From assembly GCA_934589065.1 (NCBI GenBank), contig CAKTNN010000024.1, positions 1-33,398 on the forward strand: 33,398 bases of DNA, given 5' to 3'. The first letter of the stretch is position 1; each line of letters begins with the position of its first letter. Positions 6,842 through 15,171 of the stretch are shown in pieces. The notes below the pieces were generated by a model. It did not search any database. It saw only the letters and a program-made list of their open reading frames with translations, and was not told where the DNA came from. This DNA is from an uncultured Oscillospiraceae bacterium (GTDB lineage: Bacteria > Bacillota > Clostridia > Oscillospirales > Oscillospiraceae). Position numbers and translations under genes: made by a program.

Positions 6842-6870
6842 TTTACAATCCGCATATTTGCGGATATACT
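6842..6870 (+). promoter_or_regulatory. Promoter of the PucR-type regulator gene
   Basis: TTTACA (6842-6847), a 17-base spacer and TATACT (6865-6870) are five-of-six matches to each consensus box. The start would be near 6877, leaving a short leader with an AGGGAG ribosome binding site. The promoter diverges from that of the methyl-transfer operon. Confidence 0.7.
6848..6865. promoter_or_regulatory. Perfect operator-like palindrome filling the -35/-10 spacer
   Basis: ATCCGCA-TATT-TGCGGAT is an 18-bp perfect dyad with 7-bp arms. It occupies exactly the spacer of the regulator promoter and touches the -10 box. A protein bound here would exclude RNA polymerase, so autorepression by the downstream regulator is the simplest reading. 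Confidence 0.6.
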
Positions 6871-6902
6871 TTTCCTATCCAACCGACAAAGGGAGAACGT
6901 AT

Positions 6903-8447
6903 ATGGAGTCTACGTCACTCATCCACATGGAGCCCAGCCTCCCAATGCTGGCAGAGGCCTTTCCCCAGGGGGAATTGCGGTGCAGCGATGCCAATCGCTT
7001 TTTTCGGGACGTTCGTCTGTACACCCGGGGAATCCGCTGCGACCCCCAAATACTCTATCTGGTGCGGCAGGAGGATGCCGCCGGTTTCCCCGGGGAAACG
7101 TGCGCCGGTGTCTGCGCAGTGCCCCTGACCGGGGACTGCCTGATTGTGCCCCAGACGGAAATGAGCCGGATTTTTAATACATCGATGGAGGTATATGACC
7201 GGTGCCGGGAGCAGGAGAGCCGATTGGATGAATTGGTGTTTCAGGGCTGCAGTCTGAAAGAACTCTGCGAAGAGGCAGCCGAGCTGCTGGGAAACCCCGT
7301 GTATATTCACGATGACTGGTTTATGATGCTGGCCCAATCCGCCCAGGTGGAGGAGTTTATGCCCGCAGAGCATCCCATGTCCTCCCAGAAGGGCTTTCTT
7401 CCCCGGACGGTGGTGGACGAGCTGCAATTCGACAGCGATTATTTGGAAACCTATACCACCCACCATGTCCAGCTGTGGAAGAGTCAACGTCGGAATGACT
7501 GCCTTTATGTAAACCTGTGGGACGGGGCTACCTACCGGGGGCGGGTGCTGGTATCCTGTGTGAACCATCCCTTTACCCAGTGGGATTATCGGCTGACGGA
7601 GGTGCTGTCCCAGCGGATCCTACTGTGTATGCGGGGTCGGTCGGATGGCAACCCCCAGGTGTTCCGCAGCATGGATGACGTGATGATGGAGCTGCTGGAT
7701 GGCAAGCAGCCGGACGCTGCCCAGTTCCGGCGGCTGATGGACCAGCTGGACTGGCAGACGGATGATCCCTTCGTCTGCCTGGATATCCGCTCCCAGCAGG
7801 ATGACCTTTCTCCCATCGTAGAGCATTCGCTCCACAGCGACCTGTTTCGCTATTTCCCCGGCAGCTATGTGCTTCTTCGGAACCACCGGCAGATTGTGGT
7901 GCTGAATATGCGCACCTTGCCCATTCCCTATAACCTTTTGCGGCATACCCTGGCTCCTCTGTGCCGGGATCAGTGCCTGTATGCGGGCATTTCCGCCCCG
8001 GTTTCCGGGATACGGGAACTGCACTATGCCGCCATCCAGGCGGACGTTGCCGTAAGCAGTGCCTTCGAGCAGAGAAACGAGCGGTGGATCCGGCTCTTTT
8101 CCCACTGCGCTCTGGAGCATATTGTGGAGTCCATCCATTCCCCGCTGCCGGTGGAAAAAAATCTGGCCCCGGCTCTTTTGGGCCTGCGGGATTACGATAA
8201 GCTCCATGGAACCGCCTACTTTGAAACGCTGCGGATGTATCTTCTGTGCGAGCGGGATATCCCCAAAACCAGTCAGGCGCTGATTATTCATAGGACAACC
8301 CTGCTGTACCGCCTGAAAAAAATGGAAACGCTGGTGACCCTCGATCTGGATGACCCGGACCAGCGGCTATACCTGCTTTTGTCCCTGTGGATCATGGATC
8401 GGCAGTCGAAAAAGGAACGGGAAAAAGAAGTTCACGAAAAATGTTGA
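6903..8447 (+). CDS. PucR-family transcriptional regulator
   Basis: This 514-residue protein ends in a PucR-type helix-turn-helix domain (about residues 438-500). The segment I-P-K-T-S-Q-A-L-I-I-H-R-T-T-L-L-Y-R-L-K-K is the diagnostic part. The upstream 400 residues are a sensing region with no motif I can assign to a ligand; the middle (about 270-420) has the spacing of the GGDEF-like domain common in PucR proteins. The start at 6903 has AGGGAG 8 bases upstream; an earlier in-frame ATG-free extension to 6828 would cover the promoter. Divergent orientation and shared palindromes make it the likely regulator of the methyl-transfer operon. Regulators of this family often sit beside corrinoid methyltransferase genes, but the inducer here is unknown. 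Confidence 0.85.
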   Translation: MESTSLIHMEPSLPMLAEAFPQGELRCSDANRFFRDVRLYTRGIRCDPQILYLVRQEDAAGFPGETCAGVCAVPLTGDCLIVPQTEMSRIFNTSMEVYDRCREQESRLDELVFQGCSLKELCEEAAELLGNPVYIHDDWFMMLAQSAQVEEFMPAEHPMSSQKGFLPRTVVDELQFDSDYLETYTTHHVQLWKSQRRNDCLYVNLWDGATYRGRVLVSCVNHPFTQWDYRLTEVLSQRILLCMRGRSDGNPQVFRSMDDVMMELLDGKQPDAAQFRRLMDQLDWQTDDPFVCLDIRSQQDDLSPIVEHSLHSDLFRYFPGSYVLLRNHRQIVVLNMRTLPIPYNLLRHTLAPLCRDQCLYAGISAPVSGIRELHYAAIQADVAVSSAFEQRNERWIRLFSHCALEHIVESIHSPLPVEKNLAPALLGLRDYDKLHGTAYFETLRMYLLCERDIPKTSQALIIHRTTLLYRLKKMETLVTLDLDDPDQRLYLLLSLWIMDRQSKKEREKEVHEKC

Positions 8448-8472
8448 AAATTTTCTAATATCATGGTATCCT
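8444..8472 (+). promoter_or_regulatory. Promoter of the nucleotidyltransferase gene
   Basis: TTGAAA (8444-8449, overlapping the stop codon of the regulator gene), a 17-base spacer and TATCCT (8467-8472). The -10 is imperfect, so strength is uncertain. Confidence 0.45.
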
Positions 8473-8483
8473 AGAGAAAATAT

Positions 8484-8506
8484 CCGGGCAATTTTTCTTG
8501 CCCCGG
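8484..8506 (+). other. Leader stem-loop before the nucleotidyltransferase
   Basis: CCGGGCAA pairs with TTGCCCCGG (one bulged C) around a short T-rich loop, just 10 bases before the AAGGAGG ribosome binding site. There is no T-run after it, so it is not an intrinsic terminator. It may stabilise the mRNA or modulate initiation. Confidence 0.4.
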
Positions 8507-8528
8507 ACGAAAGAAGGAGGATGCTCTT

Positions 8529-9431
8529 TTGAAAAAGACCACCCTGGTAATTATGGCGGCAGGCATTGGCAGCCGATACGGCGGCGGCATTAAGCAGCTG
8601 GCAACGGTTGACGAGTCAGGCCACATCATCATGGATTATTCCATTCACGATGCCATTGAGGCAGGCTTCAATAAGATTCTGTTTATTATCCGCAGGGATA
8701 TCGAGAAGGACTTCCGGGAGATCATCGGCAACCGCATCGAGGCGGTGTGCAGTGCCCACGGCGTGGAGGTCGGCTATTGTTTCCAGGCACTGGAAGAGAT
8801 TCCGGGCAAGGTTCCCGAGGGGCGGACAAAGCCCTGGGGAACGGGTCAGGCGGTGCTGGCAGCCAAGGAGCAGATTGATTCTCCCTTTGCGGTGATCAAT
8901 GCAGACGATTACTATGGCAAGAGTGTTTACCGGGAAATCCACGACTATCTGTGCGGGGATCATCCGGATAATGCCTTCTGCATGGCGGGCTTTATCCTGA
9001 AAAATACCCTCTCGGACAATGGCGGCGTGACCAGAGGTATCTGCCAGGTGCAGGACGGATTCCTGACCAATGTGGTAGAGACCAAGAATATTCTCTCCAA
9101 TGCCCAGGCCGATGGTGTCCAGCTGGATCCCGATAGCTTTGTCTCCATGAATATGTGGGGCCTCAGCCCGGCGTTCCTCACCACTCTGGAAGAGAATTTC
9201 CGGGTGTTCTTTGAAACCGAGGTTCCCCGGAATCCTCTGAAAGCGGAGTATCTGCTGCCCATCCTTATTGGCTCCCTTCTGCAAAAGAAGGAGCTGACGG
9301 TGCAGGTTTTGCCCACCCACGATAAGTGGTTCGGCGTGACCTACGCTGCCGATAAGCAGGCGGTGACCGAAAGCTTCCGCGCCCTGGTAGAAGCCGGGGT
9401 GTACCATAAGGATCTCTACGCAGACCTGTAA
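8529..9431 (+). CDS. NDP-sugar type nucleotidyltransferase
   Basis: This 300-residue cytoplasmic enzyme has a Rossmann-type nucleotidyltransferase fold. The N-terminal signature M-A-A-G-I-G-S-R-Y-G-G (9-19) with K22 is the NTP-binding loop. P-W-G-T-G-Q-A (about 102-108) and I-N-A-D-D-Y-Y-G (about 123-130) provide base and metal binding. Such enzymes couple a sugar-1-phosphate to a nucleotide; the sugar cannot be told from sequence. The start is a TTG with AGGAGG 8-9 bases upstream; no better in-frame start exists. It stands alone between its own promoter and a strong terminator, so it is not tied to a surface-polysaccharide operon here. Choline-phosphate or UDP-sugar activity are alternatives. 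Confidence 0.82.
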   Translation: MKKTTLVIMAAGIGSRYGGGIKQLATVDESGHIIMDYSIHDAIEAGFNKILFIIRRDIEKDFREIIGNRIEAVCSAHGVEVGYCFQALEEIPGKVPEGRTKPWGTGQAVLAAKEQIDSPFAVINADDYYGKSVYREIHDYLCGDHPDNAFCMAGFILKNTLSDNGGVTRGICQVQDGFLTNVVETKNILSNAQADGVQLDPDSFVSMNMWGLSPAFLTTLEENFRVFFETEVPRNPLKAEYLLPILIGSLLQKKELTVQVLPTHDKWFGVTYAADKQAVTESFRALVEAGVYHKDLYADL

Positions 9432-9441
9432 AAAGAATCAT

Positions 9442-9484
9442 AAAAGCCCTGCTCTTTTGGGTTCCCGAAGAGCAGGGCTTTTTC
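9442..9484. terminator. Bidirectional terminator between convergent genes
   Basis: AAAAGCCCTGCTCTT pairs perfectly with AAGAGCAGGGCTTTT around a 10-base loop, flanked by T-runs in both directions. It serves the nucleotidyltransferase (plus) and probably the C-S lyase gene (minus), which ends 66 bases away. Confidence 0.9.
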
Positions 9485-9549
9485 ATTCAACTGGGTCGTT
9501 CGTACCGAGGAAAAATCCCTCCCCGGATGGGAAGAAATCTGATATGCGC

Positions 9550-10752
9550 TTAATCCGCAAAGGCGTATTTCTTCATCCGGGCAAAGGCTTCCTGCACCCG
9601 GGCCAGGGGCAGAGCCAGATTCATGCGGATGCAGTTCTCCCCATGGAAGGGGCGACCGTCCTGCACCGCAACGCCCACATCCCAGCAGCGCTGCAAAAGG
9701 GTATCCAGGCTGATGTCATGCTCGTTGCACCAGCCGGTGCAGTCCACAAACAGCATATAGGTTCCCTGGGGCTTTTGCACCGTTACACCGGGGAGCTCTT
9801 TTTCAATGAATGTACAGGCAAAGTCCACGTTCTTTGTCAGCACCTGCCGCAGCTCCTCCAGCCACTGGCAGCCCTCCGGCTGGTAAGCGCCAATCAGGGC
9901 GTGCATACTCAGTACGTTCATCTCGTTAAAATGGGACAGGGATTGCTCCTTCCGGAACCGATCCCGCAGCCAGGAGTTGTAAATAACGGTGTAGCTGCCC
10001 ACCAGACCCGCCAGGTTAAAGGTCTTGCTGGGGGCATACATGGCAGCCGTGCGCATTCTGGCATCCTGGGAAATGCTCTGGGTGGGGATATGCTTGTAGC
10101 CCTCCAAAATCAGGTCAGACCAGATTTCGTCGGAAATAACGTAAACATCATACTTTTGGAATAGCTCCATGGCCTTTTCCAGCTCCCAGCGCTCCCATAC
10201 TCTGCCGCAGGGGTTGTGGGGGGAGCAGAGAATGGCACAGTGGATGTGCTCCTGCTTCAGTCGGCGCTCCATGTCTGCGTAGTCCATGCGCCATACCCCC
10301 TGCCCATCCTTCACCAGGGGAGAGTGCACCAGCTCATAGCCGTTGTTTACCAGGGCGTGGGTAAAGCCCACGTAGGTGGGTGAGTGGACGAGAATTTTGT
10401 CGCCCTTAGAGCACAGCACGTTTGCTACAGCCACGACGCCGCCCAAAACGCCATTTACATAATCAATATCCTCGCGCTCCAGGCCGGTAACGCCGTTACG
10501 GTTTTTCTGCCAGGAGATGATGGAACTGTAGTATTCCTCTCTGGGCTCAAAGTAGCCGAACAGAGGGTGCTCCAACCGCTTGGCGATGGCCTGGGGGATG
10601 GTGGGCACGGTGGCGAAATTCATGTCTGCGACCCACATGGGGATCTGGTCAAACCCTTCCTTCGGGGGCCGGGGGCTGCCGTTTTCGTGGAGATCCACCG
10701 CCAGGGCATCCATACCGTGACGGTTGTAGAGAGTTTCAAAATCATATTTCAT
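9550..10752 (-). CDS. MalY/PatB-type PLP-dependent C-S lyase (cystathionine beta-lyase family)
   Basis: This 400-residue fold-type I PLP enzyme most likely cleaves the C-S bond of cystathionine or cysteine, giving homocysteine or sulfide plus pyruvate and ammonia. Family marks are P-M-W-V-A-D-M-N-F near residue 40, the S-P-H-N-P-C-G-R segment near 178, the aspartate of V-I-S-D-E-I-W near 208, and the PLP lysine K243 in A-P-S-K-T-F-N. The second ATG (10752) is preferred because AGAGG is 8 bases from it; the ATG at 10758 lies only two bases from that site. It is 30 bases behind the Crp/Fnr gene and probably cotranscribed. A general aminotransferase function is the main alternative. Confidence 0.88.
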   Translation of the reverse strand: MKYDFETLYNRHGMDALAVDLHENGSPRPPKEGFDQIPMWVADMNFATVPTIPQAIAKRLEHPLFGYFEPREEYYSSIISWQKNRNGVTGLEREDIDYVNGVLGGVVAVANVLCSKGDKILVHSPTYVGFTHALVNNGYELVHSPLVKDGQGVWRMDYADMERRLKQEHIHCAILCSPHNPCGRVWERWELEKAMELFQKYDVYVISDEIWSDLILEGYKHIPTQSISQDARMRTAAMYAPSKTFNLAGLVGSYTVIYNSWLRDRFRKEQSLSHFNEMNVLSMHALIGAYQPEGCQWLEELRQVLTKNVDFACTFIEKELPGVTVQKPQGTYMLFVDCTGWCNEHDISLDTLLQRCWDVGVAVQDGRPFHGENCIRMNLALPLARVQEAFARMKKYAFAD

Positions 10753-10782
10753 AGCCATAACCTCTTTCTGTAAATTGGGGGC

Positions 10783-11475
10783 TTATCCAACATCCTTGGA
10801 GAGCTTATCCAGGGAGAGAATGCGGAAGGTATCCTTGTAGTAGTCCAGAATGCCCTCTTCCTTCATCCGTCCGATTTCCCGGGATAGGGCACTGCGGTTT
10901 GCGCCCAGAAAATCCGCCAGGTCTTCCCGGGTGCCGCCCAGGGAAAAGGTGAGGCTTCCGGTGCGCTTGTATTCGTCATACAGCCGCATGGCGATGCGCT
11001 GCCGCAGGGATTTGGCGGAAAGGTACAGTGTCCGCTGCCGCTGGGCCCAGAACTTCATGGCGATTTCCGAAACCAGGTTTTCCCGCAGCTTGGTGTGCCA
11101 GGAGCAGCAGTCGTCGCATCCGGACATAATTCGGTGGAAGGGGAGGAACAATAGCTCCGTATCCTCCGAGGCCACCACATACACGGGACTCCTGCTGCCG
11201 GGGGTAGCCATCAGAACGTCCCCCACCAGGGCCCCGGCCCGATGGTTTGCCATCAGCAGGTGTTCCCCGGAGGCATTGACGGATTCCGCCCGCAGAGCCC
11301 CGGACAGCACCAGGGCACAGGCATGGAGGGTATCGCCGATGTTCCACACCACGGCGTTTTTTTCATAGTGCTCCTGCCGGGCGTTCAGGCATCCCAGCAT
11401 GGAATCAATTTGTTCCGGGGCAATGCCGGAAAACAGCCCGGAAGCATAGAGCACGCTGCGCTGCTGTGCATTCAT
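10783..11475 (-). CDS. Crp/Fnr-family transcriptional regulator
   Basis: This 230-residue protein has an N-terminal cyclic-nucleotide-binding-like beta-roll (about 12-115), a dimer helix, and a C-terminal winged helix. The recognition helix region is near residues 182-206 (T-R-E-D-L-A-D-F-L-G-A-N-R-S-A-L-S-R-E). A C120-x2-C123-C124 cluster lies at the hinge; similar cysteines occur in many clostridial relatives, but whether they hold a metal or sense redox state is unknown. There is no N-terminal Fnr-type Cys cluster. AAGGAG precedes the ATG. It heads an operon with the C-S lyase, so sulfur or redox control is a reasonable guess. Confidence 0.9.
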   Translation of the reverse strand: MNAQQRSVLYASGLFSGIAPEQIDSMLGCLNARQEHYEKNAVVWNIGDTLHACALVLSGALRAESVNASGEHLLMANHRAGALVGDVLMATPGSRSPVYVVASEDTELLFLPFHRIMSGCDDCCSWHTKLRENLVSEIAMKFWAQRQRTLYLSAKSLRQRIAMRLYDEYKRTGSLTFSLGGTREDLADFLGANRSALSREIGRMKEEGILDYYKDTFRILSLDKLSKDVG

Positions 11476-11493
11476 AGCGAAAGTCTCCTTATC

Positions 11494-11509
11494 TGTTGCT
11501 CATGCAACA
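11494..11509. promoter_or_regulatory. Crp/Fnr-type palindrome at the regulator's transcription start
   Basis: TGTTGC-TCAT-GCAACA is a perfect 6-bp-arm dyad of the size Crp/Fnr proteins bind. It covers the predicted start site (near 11508), so the regulator probably represses itself. Confidence 0.6.
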
Positions 11510-11514
11510 AAAAT

Positions 11515-11543
11515 AGTATAGTATGAAACCGACAAAATGTCAA
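11515..11543 (-). promoter_or_regulatory. Promoter of the Crp/Fnr-C-S lyase operon
   Basis: On the minus strand TTGACA (11543-11538), a 17-base spacer and TATACT (11520-11515). This is one of the closest matches to consensus in the window. Confidence 0.8.
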
Positions 11544-11585
11544 GAAGCGCTCATTTCAAGCTGCACTCAGAATTGCCCCCATCCT

Positions 11586-11620
11586 ACAAAAAACGAACCG
11601 GCGGAAAGCCGGTTCGCTAT
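11586..11620 (-). terminator. Terminator of the UDP-sugar operon
   Basis: CGAACCGGC pairs perfectly with GCCGGTTCG around a 5-base loop. TTTTTT follows on the minus strand directly after ugd, and a T-run on the plus strand makes it potentially bidirectional. It insulates the Crp/Fnr promoter downstream. Confidence 0.9.
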
Positions 11621-11623
11621 TTT

Positions 11624-12856
11624 TTAATCTCTGCGGAACAAATCCCGGGTGTAGACCTTTTCCTGCACATCATCCAGGCAGGGATCGTAGCGGTTGGCAA
11701 TGATTGCCTGGCTCTGAGCCTTAAAATCAGCCAGATTGTTGACCACCTTTGAGCCAAAGAAGGTGCTTCCGTCCTCCAACGTGGGCTCGTAGATGATGAC
11801 GGAGGCGCCCTTGGCCTTGATGCGCTTCATAACGCCCTGAATGGAGGACTGGCGGAAGTTATCGGAATTGCTCTTCATGGTTAGGCGGTATACACCTACC
11901 ACCACCTCGTGCTCCTTGCTGGGGTCGAAGCTGGCATTTTCTCCGTAAGCTCCGGCAATTTCCAGCACCCGGTCTGCAATGAAATCCTTCCGGGTGCGGT
12001 TGCTTTCCACAATGGCCTCAATCAGGTTTTCGGGGACGTCTGCATAGTTGGCAAGCAGCTGCTTGGTATCCTTGGGCAGGCAATAGCCGCCGTAGCCAAA
12101 GCTGGGGTTATTGTAGTGGGTGCCGATTCTGGGATCCAGGCATACGCCCTCAATAATCTGCTTGGTATCCAGGCCCTTCATTTCCGCATAAGTATCCAGC
12201 TCGTTAAAATAGCTGACCCGCAGGGCAAGATAGGTATTGGCAAAAAGCTTGACTGCCTCTGCTTCCGTAAAGCCCATAATGAGAGTGTCGATATTTTCCT
12301 TGATTGCCCCCTCCTGCAAAAGAGAAGCAAAGATTTTTGCCTTTTCCACAAGGCGGGGATTATGAAGGTCGGTGCCCACTACGATGCGGCTGGGGTACAG
12401 ATTATCGTACAGTGCCTTACTCTCCCGCAGGAATTCCGGGGAGAATAGAATGTTGTCGCAGTGGTACTTTTCCCGCACGGAAATGGTAAAGCCCACGGGG
12501 ATGGTGGACTTAATGACAATGATGGCCTGGGGGTTGCAGCGAATCACCAGCTGAATCACCGTTTCCACAGCGGAGGTATCGAAGAAATTTTTCTTGCTGT
12601 CATAGTTGGTGGGGGCGGCAATCACTACAAAGTCCGCATCCCGATAGGCGCTCTCGGCATCCAGGGTTGCCGCCAGATTCAGTTCCTTTTCTGCAAGGTA
12701 CTTTTCAATGTACTCATCCTGGATGGGGGACTTCCGGTTGTTGATGAGCGCCACCTTTTCCGGGACGATATCCACAGCCGTTACTTCATTGTGCTGGGCA
12801 AGCAGGGTAGCAATGGACAGGCCCACATAGCCTGTACCGGCAACTGCAATTTTCAT
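11624..12856 (-). CDS. ugd: UDP-glucose 6-dehydrogenase
   Basis: This 410-residue NAD-dependent enzyme oxidises UDP-glucose twice to UDP-glucuronate. The N-terminal Rossmann motif is G7-T-G-Y-V-G-L, K203 and N207 form the conserved K-L-F-A-N segment, and the catalytic cysteine is C259 in [11 protein letters not shown]. The length is normal. It starts 12 bases after the epimerase gene, with AAGGAG ahead of the ATG, and ends at a strong terminator. The pair would make UDP-glucuronate and then UDP-galacturonate for cell-surface polymers. UDP-N-acetyl-mannosamine dehydrogenase is a weaker alternative. Confidence 0.93.
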   Translation of the reverse strand: MKIAVAGTGYVGLSIATLLAQHNEVTAVDIVPEKVALINNRKSPIQDEYIEKYLAEKELNLAATLDAESAYRDADFVVIAAPTNYDSKKNFFDTSAVETVIQLVIRCNPQAIIVIKSTIPVGFTISVREKYHCDNILFSPEFLRESKALYDNLYPSRIVVGTDLHNPRLVEKAKIFASLLQEGAIKENIDTLIMGFTEAEAVKLFANTYLALRVSYFNELDTYAEMKGLDTKQIIEGVCLDPRIGTHYNNPSFGYGGYCLPKDTKQLLANYADVPENLIEAIVESNRTRKDFIADRVLEIAGAYGENASFDPSKEHEVVVGVYRLTMKSNSDNFRQSSIQGVMKRIKAKGASVIIYEPTLEDGSTFFGSKVVNNLADFKAQSQAIIANRYDPCLDDVQEKVYTRDLFRRD

Positions 12857-12868
12857 ATCAGACTCCTT

Positions 12869-13897
12869 TTACATATAAAACGCTTTGTACCACTGGGCAA
12901 ATTTCCGCAGGCCCTCCCGCAGGGGCGTATGGGGCTTGAAGCCGAAATCCCGCTCCAGGGGGGTGGTGTCGGCAAAGGTCACGGGCACATCTCCGGGCTG
13001 CATGGGCACCAGCTTTTTGTGGGCCTCAAAATCGTAGTCCTCGGGCAAAACCCCGGCGCGAACCAATTCTTCCGACAGAATCTGCACAAAATCCAGCAGA
13101 TTTTCCGGATTGCTGTTTCCGATATTATATACCTTGTAGGGCGGGATGGGCAGGCCGTCTTCTCCGGTTTTCTTCTCCGGAGGCTTTTGCATCACCCGCA
13201 CCACGCCCTCTACAATGTCATCGATGTAGGTAAAGTCCCGCTTGCAGTTCCCATAGTTAAAGATCTCAATGGTTTTCCCGGCCCGGAGCTTGTCGGTAAA
13301 GCCAAAGTAGGCCATATCGGGGCGACCGGCAGGGCCGTAGACGGTAAAGAACCGCAGCCCGGTGGAGGGAATATTGTAGAGCTTGCTGTAGGCATGGGCC
13401 ATCAGCTCATTGGACTTTTTGGTCGCAGCGTACAGAGAAACGGGGTTATCCACCTTATCCTCCGTAGAATAGGGCACCTTTTTATTGGAGCCGTAGACAG
13501 AGGAGGAGGAAGCATACACCAGATGCTCCACAGGATGGGCCCGGCAGGCTTCCAGAATATTATAAAAGCCCAGCATATTGCTCTCAATATAGGCATCCGG
13601 ATTGGTAATGGAGTACCGAACACCTGCTTGAGCGCCTAGATTCACCACGATTTCCGGGCGATACTTTTCAAAAATCTCAAAAATCAGGCCCTTATCTGCC
13701 AAATTACCCCGGATAAACACATAGTTTTCATAACCCTGCAATTCTTTCAGGCGAGCTTCTTTAATCCGGACATCGTAATAGTCGTTCATATTGTCCAGGC
13801 CCACAACCAGCGTTTGCGGCGCATCCTTTAATAGCCGCAGGGCCAGATTCGAGCCAATAAAACCGGATGCACCGGTAATCAGTACGCACTTTTCCAA
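12869..13897 (-). CDS. NAD-dependent epimerase, UDP-glucuronate 4-epimerase-like
   Basis: This 342-residue short-chain dehydrogenase/reductase is of the extended type: G9-A-S-G-F-I-G at the N-terminus and the catalytic pair Y156-x3-K160 after an S-S-S-V-Y-G segment. N-D-Y-Y-D-V-R-I-K near 38 and F-T-V-Y-G-P-A-G-R-P-D-M-A in the second half are typical of UDP-glucuronate 4-epimerases, which make UDP-galacturonate. The adjoining ugd supplies the substrate. The start is read as the TTG at 13897 with GAGGG upstream; a TTG at 13924 adds nine residues but lacks a ribosome binding site. The exact sugar specificity is inferred. Confidence 0.87.
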   Translation of the reverse strand: MEKCVLITGASGFIGSNLALRLLKDAPQTLVVGLDNMNDYYDVRIKEARLKELQGYENYVFIRGNLADKGLIFEIFEKYRPEIVVNLGAQAGVRYSITNPDAYIESNMLGFYNILEACRAHPVEHLVYASSSSVYGSNKKVPYSTEDKVDNPVSLYAATKKSNELMAHAYSKLYNIPSTGLRFFTVYGPAGRPDMAYFGFTDKLRAGKTIEIFNYGNCKRDFTYIDDIVEGVVRVMQKPPEKKTGEDGLPIPPYKVYNIGNSNPENLLDFVQILSEELVRAGVLPEDYDFEAHKKLVPMQPGDVPVTFADTTPLERDFGFKPHTPLREGLRKFAQWYKAFYM

Positions 13898-13914
13898 GGC
13901 GTTCCCTCTTTTCC

Positions 13915-13941
13915 CTGCCGTCAAAACTTTTGAAACGGCAG
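13915..13941 (-). other. Leader hairpin before the epimerase gene
   Basis: On the minus strand CTGCCG and CGGCAG enclose an inner TCAA...TTGA stem, giving a compact 27-base hairpin in the leader. It ends 17 bases upstream of the TTG start, immediately before the ribosome binding region. No T-run follows. Confidence 0.5.
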
Positions 13942-13962
13942 TTCCTCATTTTGCTGCAGTTT

Positions 13963-13991
13963 ATTGTATCATAATTTCCTGCCATTTTCAA
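13963..13991 (-). promoter_or_regulatory. Promoter of the epimerase-ugd operon
   Basis: On the minus strand TTGAAA (13991-13986), a 17-base spacer and TACAAT (13968-13963). The start would be near 13956, giving a leader of about 59 bases. Confidence 0.75.
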
Positions 13992-14023
13992 GGATTTTCC
14001 CCTGCTGCCCCTTGGAACACAGC

Positions 14024-14053
14024 AAAAAAGCCCGCCCCAAAATGGGGCGGGCA
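14024..14053 (-). terminator. Terminator of the GAPDH gene
   Basis: GCCCGCCCC pairs perfectly with GGGGCGGGC around a 5-base loop and is followed by TTTTTT on the minus strand, 19 bases after the GAPDH stop. Confidence 0.95.
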
Positions 14054-14071
14054 GTAAGTAGCTTTTCTAAA

Positions 14072-15088
14072 TTACAGGAACTTAGCGAAGTACTTGATGG
14101 TGCGGCACATCTGAGAAACGTAGGAGTTCTCGTTGTCGTACCAGGACACGACCTGAACCTGGGCCTTGCCGCCCTCCAGGGGGCAAACCATGGTCTGGGT
14201 AGCGTCGAACAGGGAGCCGAAACGCATACCAACGATATCGGAGGAAACGATCTCATCCTCGTTGTAGCCGAAGGACTCGGTAGCAGCAGCCTTCATAGCA
14301 GCGTTGATCTCTTCCTTGGTAACAGCCTTGGAAACAACGGCATTCAGGATGGTGGTGGAGCCGGTGGGGGTGGGAACACGCTGTGCAGCGCCGATCAGCT
14401 TGCCGTTCAGCTCGGGGATAACCAGGCCGATAGCCTTAGCAGCACCGGTGGAGTTGGGAACGATGTTCACAGCGCCGGCACGGGAACGACGCAGGTCGCC
14501 CTTTCTCTGGGGGCCGTCCAGGATCATCTGGTCGCCGGTGTAAGCGTGGATGGTGCACATAATGCCGGACTCGATGGAAGCCAGGTCATTCAGAGCCTTA
14601 GCCATGGGAGCCAGGCAGTTGGTGGTGCAGGAAGCAGCGGAGATGATGTTATCTTCCTTGGTCAGGGTCTCATGGTTTACATTGTAAACGATGGTGGGCA
14701 GGTCATTGCCAGCAGGAGCGGAGATAACGACCTTCTTGGCGCCGGCATCGATGTGAGCCTGAGCCTTAGCCTTGGAGGTGTAGAAGCCAGTGCACTCCAG
14801 AACAACGTCAACACCCAGCTCGCCCCAGGGCAGCTCGGCAGCGTTGGCCTTTGCATAGATGGTGATCTTCTTGCCGTCGACAACGATGTTGTCCTCGCCA
14901 GCCTCAACAACGTGACCCTGAGCAGCGTAATTGCCCTGGGTGGAATCGTACTTCAGCAGGTGAGCCAGCATCTTGGGAGAGGTCAGGTCGTTGATGGCAA
15001 CGATCTCGAAGCCCTCAGCACCGAACATCTGACGGAAAGCCAGACGGCCGATACGACCAAAACCATTGATAGCAACTTTAACAGACAT
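14072..15088 (-). CDS. gap: Type I glyceraldehyde-3-phosphate dehydrogenase
   Basis: This is the 338-residue glycolytic enzyme that oxidises glyceraldehyde-3-phosphate to 1,3-bisphosphoglycerate with NAD+. The NAD-binding motif N-G-F-G-R-I-G is at 8-14, the catalytic C154 is in S-A-A-S-C-T-T-N-C, and H181 activates it. The start at 15088 ([10 protein letters not shown]) has GGAGG 8 bases upstream; a five-codon upstream extension is not needed. The aspartate after A-I-N (residue 34) fits NAD+ preference. It is monocistronic between its own promoter and terminator. Confidence 0.97.
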   Translation of the reverse strand: MSVKVAINGFGRIGRLAFRQMFGAEGFEIVAINDLTSPKMLAHLLKYDSTQGNYAAQGHVVEAGEDNIVVDGKKITIYAKANAAELPWGELGVDVVLECTGFYTSKAKAQAHIDAGAKKVVISAPAGNDLPTIVYNVNHETLTKEDNIISAASCTTNCLAPMAKALNDLASIESGIMCTIHAYTGDQMILDGPQRKGDLRRSRAGAVNIVPNSTGAAKAIGLVIPELNGKLIGAAQRVPTPTGSTTILNAVVSKAVTKEEINAAMKAAATESFGYNEDEIVSSDIVGMRFGSLFDATQTMVCPLEGGKAQVQVVSWYDNENSYVSQMCRTIKYFAKFL

Positions 15089-15140
15089 GGGAATTTCCTC
15101 CATTTCAAAATTACTGTTTTGCCAGTAGCTTATTCTGTCA

Positions 15141-15164
15141 GTACAGGAATCGATATTCCCGTAC
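15141..15164. promoter_or_regulatory. 24-bp inverted repeat at the GAPDH transcription start
   Basis: GTACaGGAAT-CGAT-ATTCCcGTAC has 10-base arms matching at nine positions. It begins right at the predicted start site (near 15165) and extends into the leader. It could be an operator for a glycolytic-gene regulator or an mRNA hairpin. No regulator of this type lies in the window. Confidence 0.55.
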
Positions 15165-15171
15165 GGATTCC

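Noticed and set aside
13898..13924. Nine-residue extension of the epimerase from an upstream TTG
   Set aside because: There is no ribosome binding site before that TTG and it falls in the leader hairpin, whereas the TTG at 13897 has GAGGG at a good distance.
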